NCBI GenBank assembly: GCA_037042915.1
Contig: CM073198.1
Coordinates: 3,844,001 to 3,908,000 of the forward strand
DNA from: Auricularia sp. M13
Taxonomy: Eukaryota; Basidiomycota; Agaricomycetes; Auriculariales; Auriculariaceae
Reading direction: 5' to 3'
Length of the DNA: 64,000 nt
This document shows, piece by piece, positions 31,439 to 43,492 of the stretch. The notes under the pieces are model-generated. The model ran no database searches. It was not told where the DNA came from and saw only the letters and a program-made list of their open reading frames with translations. The position numbers were made by a program, and so were the translations under genes. How positions within the stretch are numbered: the stretch's first letter is position 1; every line of letters begins with the position of its first letter.

Positions 31439-34400
31439 TCAAGTCCGAGGTGGGGGTAGTCTGAACATAAACACCCTGAAGTCCTTGAGGCAGAGCAGCA
31501 TCACCATCTTGGTAGTCTCGTAGTCGCGGCTGGCCAGATTATCGCGGATCTTCCAGGCGTAGTCGGTATGCTTTTGTGGAAACTGGGCCAGAACAGCGCG
31601 CCAGGCTTCGTCCTCGTACAACCACTTGTTGCTCATCACAAGGGTGTTGAAGAGCGTAGGGTCGACGTCGATAGCGACCATGGGTATGCCCGACGCCACA
31701 GCCGATCGTATCTCGGCGTCGATCTGTTCCACTGCAACGCAAATCAGTTGAGGGAAGTTCAGCAAAATTCGACTCAGCCACGAACCCTTTGGCTGGTAAG
31801 TATGCCGGGTCCACTTGGCTGACTTGCGACCTTCGCCTTCAAACGGAAGAAGCACCTCGATAGGAATGGCCGCGGGGTCTCGTTGGAAGTGGATCGAGGG
31901 ACTGGTGATATCTGTCGAAATAGCCGACACGCCAGCAGTGGTCAAATCCGTCCTGCGTTGTGCGGCTATCTCGCCCGCGAGCCATGTGGGTAAGTTCTGA
32001 CGAGAAACTGGACAAAGTGGATCAGCTGATAGGACATGTGAATAAAAAGACAGCGAATCACCTTCGTGTTCTTTGTCGCTGAGCACATTGCGAACGCGAA
32101 ACTCGCGTCGCGCAGACCTCGTGGACGGAAGAATGACACAAAACCTAGCGGATTTCAGCCGGACAAAGGCTGCACAAGGGAACCTAGGCTTACAGAATGC
32201 CTTCACGTCGCGCTACAGCAATAGGCTCCTGGTCCGGATCCGCAGAGTCGAGGGCCGAGTCGTACATTACGTCCGCACTGATATTGTAACTCCAAAGCAT
32301 TGAAAGAACTTCGAGCCGCTCTTCGAGCTGCCCAGGCTCGCGGGAAATGACATACACGTCTGTCCGCCGCGGAGACCAGTAGCCGAACGAGGTCCGAGAG
32401 CGCTGCAACTTCTGTCGTTCGACTCGTTGATACTGCTCCAGGGCCGCCGAGAAGGTGTTGACGGATATCTGGAGACCCACTGCGCGCACACCGGGCAGGC
32501 TCTTGCCCGGCAGGACTCGGGAGAACAGATGCTCGTATCTAATGGATGGCTGACTGTTAGAGTGGAGCATTTCGTGGGAGAGTCCACGCACCTTCCACCG
32601 ATCGCGATCTTGTCCGATCTCTTCGAGCCTTTGGAAAGCTCAAAGTGAATGCCGGTGTCATATATCGACGAGCGAGTAGTCACAGATCTGACGACTATGG
32701 GACGCTTTACGCCGAGAGCGTTCGCGTACTTCATCGTCCGCTCAATCTCGCGCAGGGCGCTGGCAAACTTTCTCGTCATGTGGGGCAGGATTCCAGCCTT
32801 CAGTAAGCGCGGCGAGGTCGGCTAAAGCAGTTCTGGTCAGACAAGTGCCGGGAGGCTGCTTGTGAATGGGAGAACTCACGTTGCTCACTCCATTGCTCCA
32901 ACGAATCGATAACGGAGCGACTCAGACCGAGGCGGAGGAGGTTGGCGCGCTTCTGAGGGAATGAAGACTTGGCCTGGTTCAGAACTTCGCAGACATTCGC
33001 CCTCAGCTGGCCCGGGACTTTCTCCAGAGCAGCGCAGGTCACTGCAAACCGGAGATAATCAGTTATGCTATCCACAGAATGATCGGTTCGACGCACGGGC
33101 GGGATGCGAGATGTAAAACTTGTATCCTTCTGAAAGTCCGGGAAACGTGTCCAGGCATTCATTTGCGACAGCCAGAGCCTCAGCAGCGGCAGCGAGCGGA
33201 CCCTGGTCCATGTCCGGCGTGATGATGTCGAATGAAGCCACCTTGAGCCGATCAGGATGCCCGATGCCCATCTGCATGTAAGTGTCGCCGATGTGGAAGC
33301 GCTTGATGCGAGCCATCTCGCGCCGCACGGCCATGCGAGCGAAGGGCACCAGCAGGTTTTTCGGGAGCGTCACGAGATCGCCGTTCCGATCCAAGAAGGT
33401 CGCGGGAGGGTTATCCTGGGTCTCGTATTCTTCCAGCGATGACATGGCGGGCCCAAGCAGCGGAGGCTCGATCTCCACTGCGCCGTGCTTCGTGAAGATA
33501 TTTTTGAGATGGTCGACCACAACGCCGGAAAGCGCCATGATGTCCAAGCGCCCCTTCTCCGAGTTATAGGTGGAAGCTTTGATCGGATTGAGTGGCTGAT
33601 GGAATAATGCCTTGACCACCTGCAGGTAATGGGTCGAGTCCGGACGCGCTACAGAACCGTCAATTTGATCCACCAAAAAATCACCGGTGTACGCACTCAT
33701 CACACGCAGCGTCTCGTTGAAAAACTCGTCCGCGACCCTCGGCGGAAGCAACTCGCTCTGACTGAGCTCCAGGGCGCTCGGCCGTCGATCTGGGTCATGC
33801 TGCAACAACGCGGTAATGACTGCAAATCGTTTAAGAGAGATATACACGGCGAATCGTGAGAAAACAAACATACTCTTCCTTTGGCGCTCGCGGCCAGCAG
33901 GCCAGTTCTCCGGAAACACGATCGTGGGCTTACGCAGCTCCTCGAGGACATGGATCCGCTCCGCGCCCGTCGAAAACTTGTAGTTCATCTCGAAGAAGCA
34001 GATGCCCAGGCTGTACATGTCCGCCTTCGCCTGATTGCGCGTCCTGCGTCCCGAAAGGACCTCGGGTGCGACATAAAGCCGTGTTCCGACATCTATGCTT
34101 GTCAGCCTGCAAACAACGACCAGCTCGCCAAGTAGACGGACCTTTGGTCATCTCCGGGTCCGTCACAGCGCCCGCGGGCATGTCAGATGGCGCGACGTCC
34201 GCTATACTGGACGTGGCCAGTCCAAAGTCGCCGACTTTGGCGTCTCCCTTGGCGTCAATGAAGACATTCGACAGCTTAATATCCCGGTGAATCTGGGAAA
34301 CATCAGCATCCGATTGTTTAGGGAAATCGTTGCCAAAAGCATGAGCAATACTCACGATGCCCAAGCTTGACATGTGTACGAGCGCCTCAAGGACCTGATG

Positions 34401-37400
34401 AAACAGTCGCCACGCCTCTTCCTCCTCGAGACCGTCATCCACACGTTCTTTCAGCGTCTCCTTCTCGACGAATTCCTACAACCAGCGGTCAGGAATTACC
34501 TTGTAAATAAACCGGTTAATGCGCACCATGGAGATGTATAACATCTGCCGCGGCCGGCGAGACTGAGCATCGATAATCGGTGCCCGATGCACGACAGGCG
34601 ACTCGCTCTCAGCTTCCTCATCCACATCGTCGTCGTCGTCATACTCGTCCCCGCCGGCATCGCTGCTGCCCTCATCCTCATTCCCAAACACGACATACGG
34701 GAAACTCGTCGTCTTGCTGCGGCTCCTCGAATGCGAGTGCGAATGCGAGAACGACATATCCAGATCGGCCCGCCTGAAGCTCTGCAGCTGCGCCCTGCCC
34801 CCAAAGTTATTGTTATTGAAGCCAGACATCTCCATCGAGTCCGAGTCGGTCGCTGTATCCTCTGCATCCGCATCGTCGATATCCTCGAGCCACGTCGCGT
34901 AGTAGCGCACGATGTACCGATGGTTGAGCCTGCTCAAGGTGTTGACCTCGCGGAAGATGCGCGCGTCCGTGTCACCTGAGCGCAGCTTGATCTTCTTGAC
35001 GCGTAGATCTTGCCGTCGAGCTTGTGCCGCGCCTTGACCACCTGCCCGAACCCGCCACTGCCCAGGTGTTCGAGTTCGTCGAACTCGGCCTGATATCGGC
35101 TCGGCGCGCTTGCCCGCTGCTGTTGGTGCTGCTGGCGCCCGAAGTACGTCGTTGGCGAGCTCCCGATCTCCGTCTCGGGCGAGCTGCTGCTCCCCATGAA
35201 CCGCGAGCTCGGGTTGTTCGCGCGCGGGGCTGGCGTCCACGGTCAGGATCCATGAACTTGACGCATATTTGACGGAAAGAGAACACACTTGGGATGGCGA
35301 TGGGCGCGCTGGTCGACCGCACAGGCGACGAGAACGTGATGCCCTGCAGCTCGTCCAAAAGCCGTATGCACGACAGCGGGCTCTTCTTCGACGGCTCGAA
35401 CATGCCGATCGTCACAGTGCGCAGGCTGTCCGGGAAGTCGGCTGCAGCCACATAGAGTATTACGCGTCAGCATGCATCAGGCAAGCAAGCGTAAGGAAAG
35501 AACACACGCAAAGCGAGAACAGCCCTGAAACCATCGTATTGTTCCATGACGTCCAGCCCATACAGCATCTGCAGCAACACAATGCCCACATTCCACAGAT
35601 CCCTCGCGCGGCTGTACGTCAGCGGGCTATGCGCGACCTCCCGCGGCATCCTAATCCGCGTGAAACCGTCCTGTTGAACGTGATGCGCGCGATCATGTTT
35701 GAACGGGGACGCACCAGCTAGGCGGGATGCGCAGCTCGTCCTCCACGCCCGCGGAGCCCGCGAACGGGTTCGACTTGTGCAGGTCGAGCAGGCGCGTGGT
35801 GTACGACGCGCGCGACAGCTTGATGGAGCCCGCCGCGCCGGAGCTCTTGCTGGACGGTTGGACGACATGGATACACTTGGCGCAGAGCCCGCGGTGGAAC
35901 ATGCCCTCCGCGTGCAGCACGTTGAGCGCGGAGAGGATCTGCGCGAGGTAGTCCTGCAGAGTGCATCGTCGTCGTCAGCTTGGTGCCGCTCATTTCCGGC
36001 TTGGAAGGGAGGGATAAAGGGAGGAATGGGCTTGGTAGGGAGGGATAAAGGAGGGAATGGAGGAGGAGGAAAGCGAGGAGGAGACAAGAACGCACGCAAG
36101 CTTTCTCCACGCGCAAGCTCCCAGCGGCCTGCAAGATATCGAACAGCGTCGTCGGCGGGCGCTGCTCGGCGAGGATGAGGAGCTTCGCGGGCGAGTCGCC
36201 CGTCGCGTGCCGCAGGTCGACGGCGTACAGCTTCAGCAGGTACTTGCTCGCCTGCGACAGCGTCACGAGCTTCTTGAGGTCCTCGAGCACCTCGCGCGTC
36301 TTCTTCCGACCTACATACAGTCCGTGCGGTGAGATGGGGGAATACGATGTGAGGGGAAGTGACTGACCGAGTTGTGTGGTGTAGTACTGGTTGTCGAAGC
36401 TGACGGTGTACAGCTCGAGCGGCGGGACGGTGTGCTGGTGGTTGTAGTACGCGGGCTCGGCAAAGTGCGTCGTGCAGAGCAGCTCTTTCGACACAGAATA
36501 GTGTCAGCCAAACCATCACAAGCAATCAAAAACACGGAGGAGGCGTAGCGTGAGTTGCTGTACATACCTTTCTGCCGACAGCACAGACGGACAGAATCAA
36601 ACTTGACGGGCCCGACCTCGATCTCATGGTCGAACGTGACCATCTCGCCGCCGTCGACGGTCGCGTCCGTCGAGAACGAGTGTCCGCGCTTGCGGCGCTG
36701 CTGCTGCTGCCTTACGCGCTCCTCGCGCTCCTTCTGCTCCGCGACGCGCCGCGCGAACTCCGCCGCGCGCCGCGCCTCCTCCTGCTGGCGCTGCTCCGCT
36801 TCCTCTTCGGCTTGCTGCGCGCGTTTCTGCAGATACAAGAGTGGTCAGCCACCCGAACCCAAACCCAAACTCCACGCGGAATTCCGGACGACTCACGCGT
36901 TCCTCCTCGATCGTGCGGTTCGTCATCTGCGTCGCGAGCGAGACGTTGGGCGTCGGCTTGGACGCGGTGTTGTGCGAGAGGATCCATTCCTGGCAGAACG
37001 ACGCGATCTGCGCATCCGTGCAGAGTCAGCCGCTTACCATGGGAAGTATAAGGGGAAAAGGAGGAACGCACGTCAAAGACCATCGCCCTGCCGGCATTGC
37101 GCTGGGCCTCCGCCTTGATGAGTTCGGAGAGTTGGGAGATGTGGGCTGGGGAGAGTCCGACGGCATTTTGGATTGTGAAACTCGGGACGGCTTTGTCTGG
37201 GTATGTTTTGGGAGTCTGAGATTGTCGTGAAAGATTGTCGTGAGCATGCAGTTCCACGCAAGGAACTCAGAAGAGAGAACGGCAAAAGCATTCAGTACGA
37301 GTTCGTGAAACAAGATGTCGCCTTGAATGCCATGGCTGGCCAGTAGCAGAAACGCGGCGCAACAGCCAATGAAGAACAGTTGTTCAGGCCAGGTCAGAAG

Positions 37401-37825
37401 GCCTGTCAGGGCGCGTGGTTGACAGCTGTCCAATTGCAGGTCGACCTGGGATTGGCTGAACTACGACAGCAAGGCGGGAGACCCGAACATGCCGCCGCTC
37501 GCGCGATACGCCACACGCGCCGTATGCTGCGCCAAACCTACTTCATTTGTAGCTGGGAACGCTGTAGGCATCCCCCAAGAGCCCAGAGACCACGGCAGAA
37601 GATAAACAGCGAAATGATGGCGCGCCAAATGACTCACCTAGCATGTAAAGTGACCGCGACGCGGTCCTCGAGCGCCGGCTCAGCGTGTTTAAGGCGAATG
37701 CAGAATTCAGTGAGGGCATTGGCGCCCTTCCAGACGGTCGTCGGCTTGGAGAGCGTAAAGTCTGGGCCGTATATGGACTGGAGCGCGTCGAGTTCCTCTT
37801 GCTGCTGCTGCTGAGCGTCTGGCAT
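31439..37825 (-). CDS. GCN2: Gcn2 eIF2-alpha kinase
   Basis: All Gcn2 parts are present in order. The N-terminal RWD domain starts MPDAQQQQQEELDALQSIYG; a Glu/Arg-rich charged linker follows (EEAEQRQQEEARRAAEFARR). Next is a pseudokinase (LLILAEQRPPTTLFD; its HRD-like site reads HRGLCAKCI, so it is inactive). The kinase domain has LGSGGFGQVVKARHKLDGK, a long acidic insert, VHRDIKLSNVFIDAKGD, DFGLA and GTRLYVAPEVLSG. The HisRS-like domain includes HGAVEIEPPLLGP and ITDYLRFAVTCAAL, and the C-terminal domain ends MFRLPPPRT. About seventeen introns fit. Gcn2 senses uncharged tRNA and phosphorylates eIF2-alpha to slow translation. The frame is one base short at about 35000, exactly at the conserved kinase lysine (IYA then VKKIKL); in such a conserved gene an assembly error is the simplest reason. 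Confidence 0.93.
35995..36062. repeat. 30-bp imperfect tandem repeat in a GCN2 intron
   Basis: Two neighbouring copies of a unit containing gggagggataaaggga and gaatgg lie in an intron between pseudokinase exons. Confidence 0.7.
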
Positions 37826-38557
37826 ACTGATACTGGCCGAATGGCAGAATCAAGTCAACGGTGGGAACGATGTGCTTGCGAAGGGGAAGGGATGTTATAT
37901 CCCCTCGGCAACTCAAGCCGTCCGCCGTTCTTGCATCGCGCGGTGGTGGTGGGTGGTGGTGGGTGGAGGAAGAGGAACGCGGACTTAGACGGCTGATATT
38001 TCCGCCATATGATCCACACCATCACCCACTCCGGTGACAAAGGATTGCATGTGGAGCGCTTCCAGTCAGAGTTCTCCATGTCATTCGAACACTACATACT
38101 AGGATTGCATGAGAATTTCTCACAGATATCCTCATGTGATCTCAAGTCAATAGATTGGAATATATACCAGAATACCATGAGGAATACAGATTGAGATCAT
38201 TGTGTCAGAAGCATAATTATGCACATCGATGGTTGATGATTTCTTGAGAATATTGCAGAGCTCAAGAGATCCTCCTGTATGATTACAGCATCAACACAAG
38301 GATATCAGATAGTATTCCTTGTGGTGTCCTCAAATATATTTCAACTTATTGACTCGAGGAGCAGGAGACCAAGGATATCCGGTTGTCGGAGTTTGAACAG
38401 AGAAAATCTTTCAATGCAATTTCAACCTATTGACTCGAGGAGCACACAAGGATATCTGTGAAAAAATCTCATGCAATCCTGATGCGTAGTGTCTGAATGA
38501 CATGATGGAATCCTCAAGCGCTCCTCATGCGATCCTGGTCATCGCGCCCAGTGACCC
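37826..38557. repeat. AT-rich block with direct repeats
   Basis: From about 38030 to 38470 the sequence is clearly more AT-rich than its surroundings. A 36-40 base unit occurs at 38339-38379 and 38421-38456 (ttcaac.tattgactcgagg, then aaggatatc), with a half copy near 38288-38303 (caacacaaggatatc). The word aggattgcatg also recurs at about 38041 and 38101. No coding content is seen. It may be the relic of a mobile element or a local satellite; the stretch upstream of GCN2 at 37826-38000 presumably holds that gene's promoter. Confidence 0.65.
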
Positions 38558-39038
38558 TCACATTGGCGGCTTGACAATCCCCCTGCTCAGTCTATAGTAC
38601 ACTACCGACGAGTCCTCGCTGCAGATGCCCACATGCAGCTCCCCGACGTCCTTCAGCTCGCGGAACACGGCGCCAAACCTGCAGCACCAGTCAGTCAGTC
38701 CGTCGTCATCGGCAACGTGGCGCGCCATAATATACCCTGCAAGCGACAACGACTCGGCCAGCGAGCACGGCAAGACGTATTGCACATTGTCCTGCCGACC
38801 ATACGTTAAATGATGCGCTTCGCACTTGTTCTTCCTCAGTGCTCACCGTCTTCGGCCGGCGGCCCTTGACGACCACCCGACCCGCGTCCGCCAGCTCAAC
38901 GGGCTCCAAGGACTCCCATTGTTGTGCTGAAGTTTGCTTTATCGCAAAAGTTCTATATGAAAATCTTCGTGGCGCACCAAGCATAAGATCGTTGTAAACT
39001 TGGAATAACGAGCCCGCCAGCGCCGGATAGCGCTTCAT
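38558..39038 (-). CDS. SEN15: tRNA-splicing endonuclease subunit Sen15
   Basis: A short protein of about 105 residues starting MKRYPALAGSLFQVYNDLML, spliced to AQQWESLEPVELADAGRVVV, then DNVQYVLPCSLAESLSLAGF and the signature end EDSSVVYYRLSRGIVKPPM. The last segment matches the Sen15 family, a structural subunit of the heterotetramer that cuts introns out of pre-tRNA. Three introns are needed. The last is 57 bases with GT and AG ends; it keeps the frame open if unspliced, adding 19 residues inside the fold. No defect is seen. It lies upstream of GCN2 on the same strand. Confidence 0.85.
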
Positions 39039-39765
39039 GAGCTCGGCGATGGGCTTATACTACGCACGTGGGACCGCTTGAACTTCACGCTTCGGTCATG
39101 CGCGGCCAGGACGTACAGCAGGGTGCCTGTCCATGTGGAAGCGTGCTGAATTTTGGCGTGGCGCGTCGTGACAACTCCGCTCGAATCTCTCTTTGCTCCC
39201 CACCGCGACGTTGTGCTTAAAGCTCGACAGCGGAAGGACGCTTCCGGAATACCGGTAGCGCTGCGAGACTCGCAAACAGTGCTGCTTCGTTGAAAATTTG
39301 GAAAGGACGCTCGCCCAGCGCACGTTCGGTGTGCCGCCATTCCGCGCCGCCGTCAAAGATACCGCTCCACTGCATGCATTGCCCTTCCGCCATTATCCTG
39401 GCGTCCAGTTTGCTACACTGCTGATAGGCTTACTGCAGTGTCATGGATAATCTGTGCGGTCGTAGCCCTGCTGTATCCTTTGCTAGTGTTACTCTCGCCA
39501 TATAAATCGTTTGCAGAGATATCTTTCTTCTTCGATAGGTGTCAAATTAAAGTTCTTTAAAGTCAGGTACCTGACACCATGTGGTCGCGACTAGACCTTG
39601 TGCTCCGATATCACGGCCGTTGACCTTTGACTTCTCTCGCAGCAAGCTCACGTCTGGGCGCTGCTCGAAGTTCAAGTTCTGGTTGTCCGCTTCTCCAAAG
39701 GTTGTGCTCGCACTGTTCCTGGCTCACGGTTTTTGCTGATGCCCTCGTAACGTCAGCAGCATTCC
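39039..39765. other. divergent intergenic region
   Basis: This lies between Sen15 (minus) and MYND copy 3 (plus) and must contain both promoters. Two overlapping minus-strand frames (39035-39340 and 39096-39356) have no recognised content. Confidence 0.45.
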
Positions 39766-41156
39766 ATGCCGCGACGAGTGGTCCTGGAAGACGAGCCTGT
39801 GCTCATTTTCTTCCTGAAATGCAAGGCAGCCGAGCTCAAGGACCCCACCTGCGCACACTGCTGCCCAGACCGTCTCTACACCCTTTGCAAAGTTCTTCGC
39901 GGTGGCCCAATGGTCGACGCGGCCTGCCAGCCGGCGTGCCACGATTTTTGGAACGCCTGCATCAAGGTGGTCACCACCCCGCGCACCAACGAAGAACTCG
40001 CCGCCCTGCGCGAAACGCTGCGCGCCAACGCCGCGTCGTGCCCCGGCCGAGCCATAGGCTACCACCAGTACGAGCTGAGCGACCACGGCGGCGAGCTGGA
40101 GGACCCGGTGCACAGGCTCTTCCATGCGCTATATCAGTGCCTGGTGACCTGCCTCGCCCCCAGCGAAGGGCGGCGCTCCACGCCGCTGTCCAGCCGCTCT
40201 GGGCCCAAGAAGACGTTCGGAAACAAGCATGGTCGGTGGCCGTCCCATCCCAACGATCTTGTCCCGCTCGGCGCGCGCAAGAGCGCGGAAATGCACCTCC
40301 ACTGGGCCTGCCAGCTCTTCTCGCCCATCATGGCCTATTATTTGGAGATGCTCATAGCGGGCTGCCGGTCGCTCGTGTTCCCGCATCTCCTCGAACCGCC
40401 GTTGCGCGAGCGCCTGGTTTGGGCCATCGTCCAAATGCTTAACGCGGACACTAGGAAGGACAACTATTCTGGCCCACGTCCGTCCCGTACGCCCGTCCAG
40501 CACGCCTCTCCAACTGGCTGTGCGCGTCGCAGTCATATATGTCTGTCTATTTCGCCGAGGGCTTGATGAACGTCATATTCCACGGGCCAGACGCCAAGTC
40601 AGACGACATGACGATGCTCTGCGCCGGTTTCGAAGCCGCCCTCATGCCCGCGCTCAACAATGCGCTGGACCTGGTCCAGCAAGGCGCTGTGTCGGGCCTC
40701 GACAAAGGGGACCTGGACCAAAACAGGCTCTGCCAGTTAGCCGTCCTCCTGCACAAGCAACTACCTCACGGCGAGCTGCACGTCTTGGCTCAACGCTGGC
40801 GGATATCAAACTCCGTCGAGAACACCGACCCGTTCGACTCACTCCAAGGCCGTCTCAACCATCGGTACTTCAGCCGCACCTGCTGCGGCCCCGCGTGCAC
40901 CAACGGCGTCCCCGAAACTCGAGACGGGAAACCGCTCCCGCTGTGCTCAGGCTGCAAGTTCACGCAGTACTGTTGCAAGGGATGCCAGATGGCGGACTGG
41001 AAGCGGGCGCCTTTGCCACACAAGGAACTTTGTCCCGTCTTGCGCGTCTTGCGACCGGTGCTGGAGAAGGACACGAGCGAATTCGAGGACGTGCTCTTGG
41101 GCCTTGATTGGGAAAAGCTAAATCTGGAACGGTTTATGCGATGGCTTACAGATTAG
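39766..41156 (+). CDS. MYND zinc-finger protein, copy 3 (subfamily B)
   Basis: The start is MPRRVVLEDEPVLIFFLKCK. Family landmarks follow: AAELKDPTCAHCCPD, CHDFWNACIKVVTTPRTNEE, GPKKTFGNKHGRWPSHPNDL, GARKSAEMHLHWACQLFSP and PLRERLVWAIVQMLNADTRK. One frame break occurs at about 40465-40468: after KDN the family sequence (FWPTSVPYARPARLSNWLC) is one frame over, as if a T were missing from a T run. The second frame continues MSVYFAEGLMNVIFHGPDAK and ends with the zinc finger, TCCGPACTN, CSGCKFTQYCCKGCQMADWK and PHKELC, then ERFMRWLTD. It appears intronless. It is closest to copy 4 and to the inverted fragment just downstream, and is the upstream gene of the MYND/NTPase pair that continues at 43493. 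Confidence 0.8.
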
Positions 41157-41279
41157 TGTTTGATTCAGTTGGTTGGGAATCTATTGCTGCTGGGATCACA
41201 GAGGTACATACGTTACAAAACACTTTCATTTCCTTACAGCAGCAAAACAGCAAGTTCAGAACAACTGTAACATCAGGAA

Positions 41280-41570
41280 TTAATCAAAGAGCCAGAGCTG
41301 GAACTGTTGCCTATCGACCTCCCCCCAATCAAGGCTCCGGAGCACAACCTCAAACTCGCTCGTGGGCTTCTGCAACACGGGTTTCAAGCTGCGCAAAACG
41401 GGGCAGAGGTGCTTGTGTGGCAACGGCGCTCGCTTCCAATCGGCCATCTGGCATCCCTTGCAGCAGTACTGCGTGAACTTGCACCCGGCGCATAGCGGGA
41501 GCGGTTTCCCGTCGATGCTGTCGACGATGCCGTTTGTGCACGTGGCGTACTGCCTGGTGAGCCTGCTTCA
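41280..41570 (-). pseudogene. inverted C-terminal fragment of a subfamily B MYND gene
   Basis: Read on the minus strand, this gives RLTRQY, then ATCTNGIVDSIDGKPLPLC, AGCKFTQYCCKGCQMADWKR, APLPHKHLCPVLRSLKPVLQ and LDWGEVDRQQFQLWLFD with a stop at 41280. It matches the end of copy 3, except that about eight residues holding the first zinc-ligand cysteine are missing. It faces copy 3 tail to tail, 123 bases from its stop. No N-terminal part of the gene was found upstream. It diverges enough from copy 3 that it is not a fresh fold-back. Confidence 0.85.
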
Positions 41571-43492
41571 CAACCCTGCAGTCGTGCCTCCTGTAGAGCA
41601 CCGATGATCGCACTATCCCAGGCTTACAGCGAAGTATATGTGCTTAACTTTTACCTAATCTAGGTGGTCCATTTTCCCAGACTTGCAGTATAGTGTGATT
41701 GCGGCGCACGCTTCAGCTTTACAGCGCTCCTGGCGGCGGGCCACCCGCGACACCGACCGTAGCGCAATCCTCGGATTTCAAAATTCGAACGCGATGGAAC
41801 GCAGACATTGGTAGAATTGAACAGTGCGTCTCCTTTGCTTGCTGCGACCTGCTAAATGGCACATCTTCAAGGAGAATCAGGTTTGCTATCATCCTCGCGA
41901 TCCTGTTCAGCACCAAGACCCAGGCTGAGATTCACTTGTCCTTCCTCAAGAGCGCACAATTTCACTTCACGTCGCAATGGGCTGGAACTGAACAGGTTGA
42001 GCGTTCCGAAATCCGAGCGGCTTATCTTTCTCCACGATGGTTATAATCACAACTTTTTACAGAATCCAGTTAATTGATAAATACGTAATCGGTTGAAACG
42101 CACGCTGGGAACCTTAAGCAGTGATTAGTACCATCAGCAAGGACGTCGTGGACGCTAGAGAGAGCCACCGTGAACCCCCGCTGAACCGTTCGCGCTTATA
42201 CGGGCAGATGCCTCAAAAAACGTCTCCTCCCCATTATTTCCCTTGAATTTGAGGCCAAAACGACGTCCTCCAATCGATTCTGCGGTCGAGGTGCGTCCGG
42301 CGTTAGCGGCCCAGCGTTCCGTGATAGCCGCCCGGAGTTTGAACCGCGTCGCCGCGGCCCGAGTTTGGACTTTGGATCCATTTGCAGTGAAGATACAGCG
42401 CAGACAAGCTCATCCAGGCATTTTTGCAGGCTTATGCTCTTGCTATGTTCTATACGACCTTCCTACTCCATCGAGGCGAAGCTTTATGGTGCAATATTCC
42501 TGTAGCCGGTCAGCGTGGAGAATAAACCACAAGGTGCGTGCTCTACAGCGTGGGCAGTGCCATGCCATTGTTCCTTATGGTGGAGCTTTTTATGTTGTCC
42601 TTACAGATGCGGCGAATTCCCTGCGCACGTTGTTTTCCATGTAGGCGCGCGCTCAGCTGTCAATCACAGCGTTCACATGAGCAATGGCCTGGAAGCCGTC
42701 TTCGAGCCTTGTAGTTCTTCAAGCAATCCAATCTGCGCCAGATTCCAGCATTATCATACCCATCTTCAGGCTCAAGCGACAATGAAGATGCGAGCACGTA
42801 CCGACGGGCCATACGACAGTCCGCTCCCGTGTAACTACGGAGAACAATCGCTCTCAGGGTCGCGCCATTGTGTCCTCGCGGAAGTACAACGGTACGGTAG
42901 CAATGACTAAATAGCTCACCTTACGCCGATGTTCCATCAGGCCCAGATGAAGGTCGCTCGCGCGCGCAAGGCAACCAACGCGCATTGCCAGCAAGATCGG
43001 GCGCAGTGGCAGCACGACATGGTGCTCTGGATGGGCTTAGGACAGGGTCTGAGTAGCTGCGGAATTGTATATGGGTGCATGTTGCCTGTAGGTGTGTCTC
43101 GTTGTTCCCTGCGAGCGCCTGACTGTCCACGGCTAACCCTATGCCGCGACACCGGCAGATCCTGTATGCGGCTACCGTAGTACACAGTCCCATATGAGGC
43201 AGCTTCTGCGGGTCAACTGCGTCCTACCATCTCCCTCTCTCCCTCTCTCTCAGTGCCTTTTGAACGACATAGCTCTCGCCTCTGTGCTGCTGCAACGTCC
43301 GCTCCGAGTCATCGCAGTCTCCAGACTCATTCCGTCGTCAAACCGAAGACACACTCGATTTTGTCGACTGGCTCGACATCATTCTCAGTGCGTTGCTCAC
43401 GTCGACCGCGCCTAACCTGAGTTCAACTAATCGCCATTCGTAGATTGCTCTACCGATCCTTCGCATCACCCTTCCCGCACATCTAGCTTCCC
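41571..43492. other. 1.9 kb region without a recognised gene
   Basis: Short plus-strand frames (41699-42046, 42243-42644, 42515-42910) show no known motif. A CT-rich tract at about 43229-43252 precedes the NTPase gene and may belong to its promoter. No MYND sequence was found beyond the fragment. Confidence 0.45.

Noticed and set aside
37990-38470. Autonomous transposon in the AT-rich block
   Set aside because: No transposase or reverse-transcriptase motif and no clear terminal inverted repeats were found.
38558-38760. Sen15 last intron read as coding (YIMARHVADDDGLTDWCC)
   Set aside because: The 57 bases have GT and AG ends, and removal gives a closer match to the Sen15 family; retention remains possible but is not preferred.
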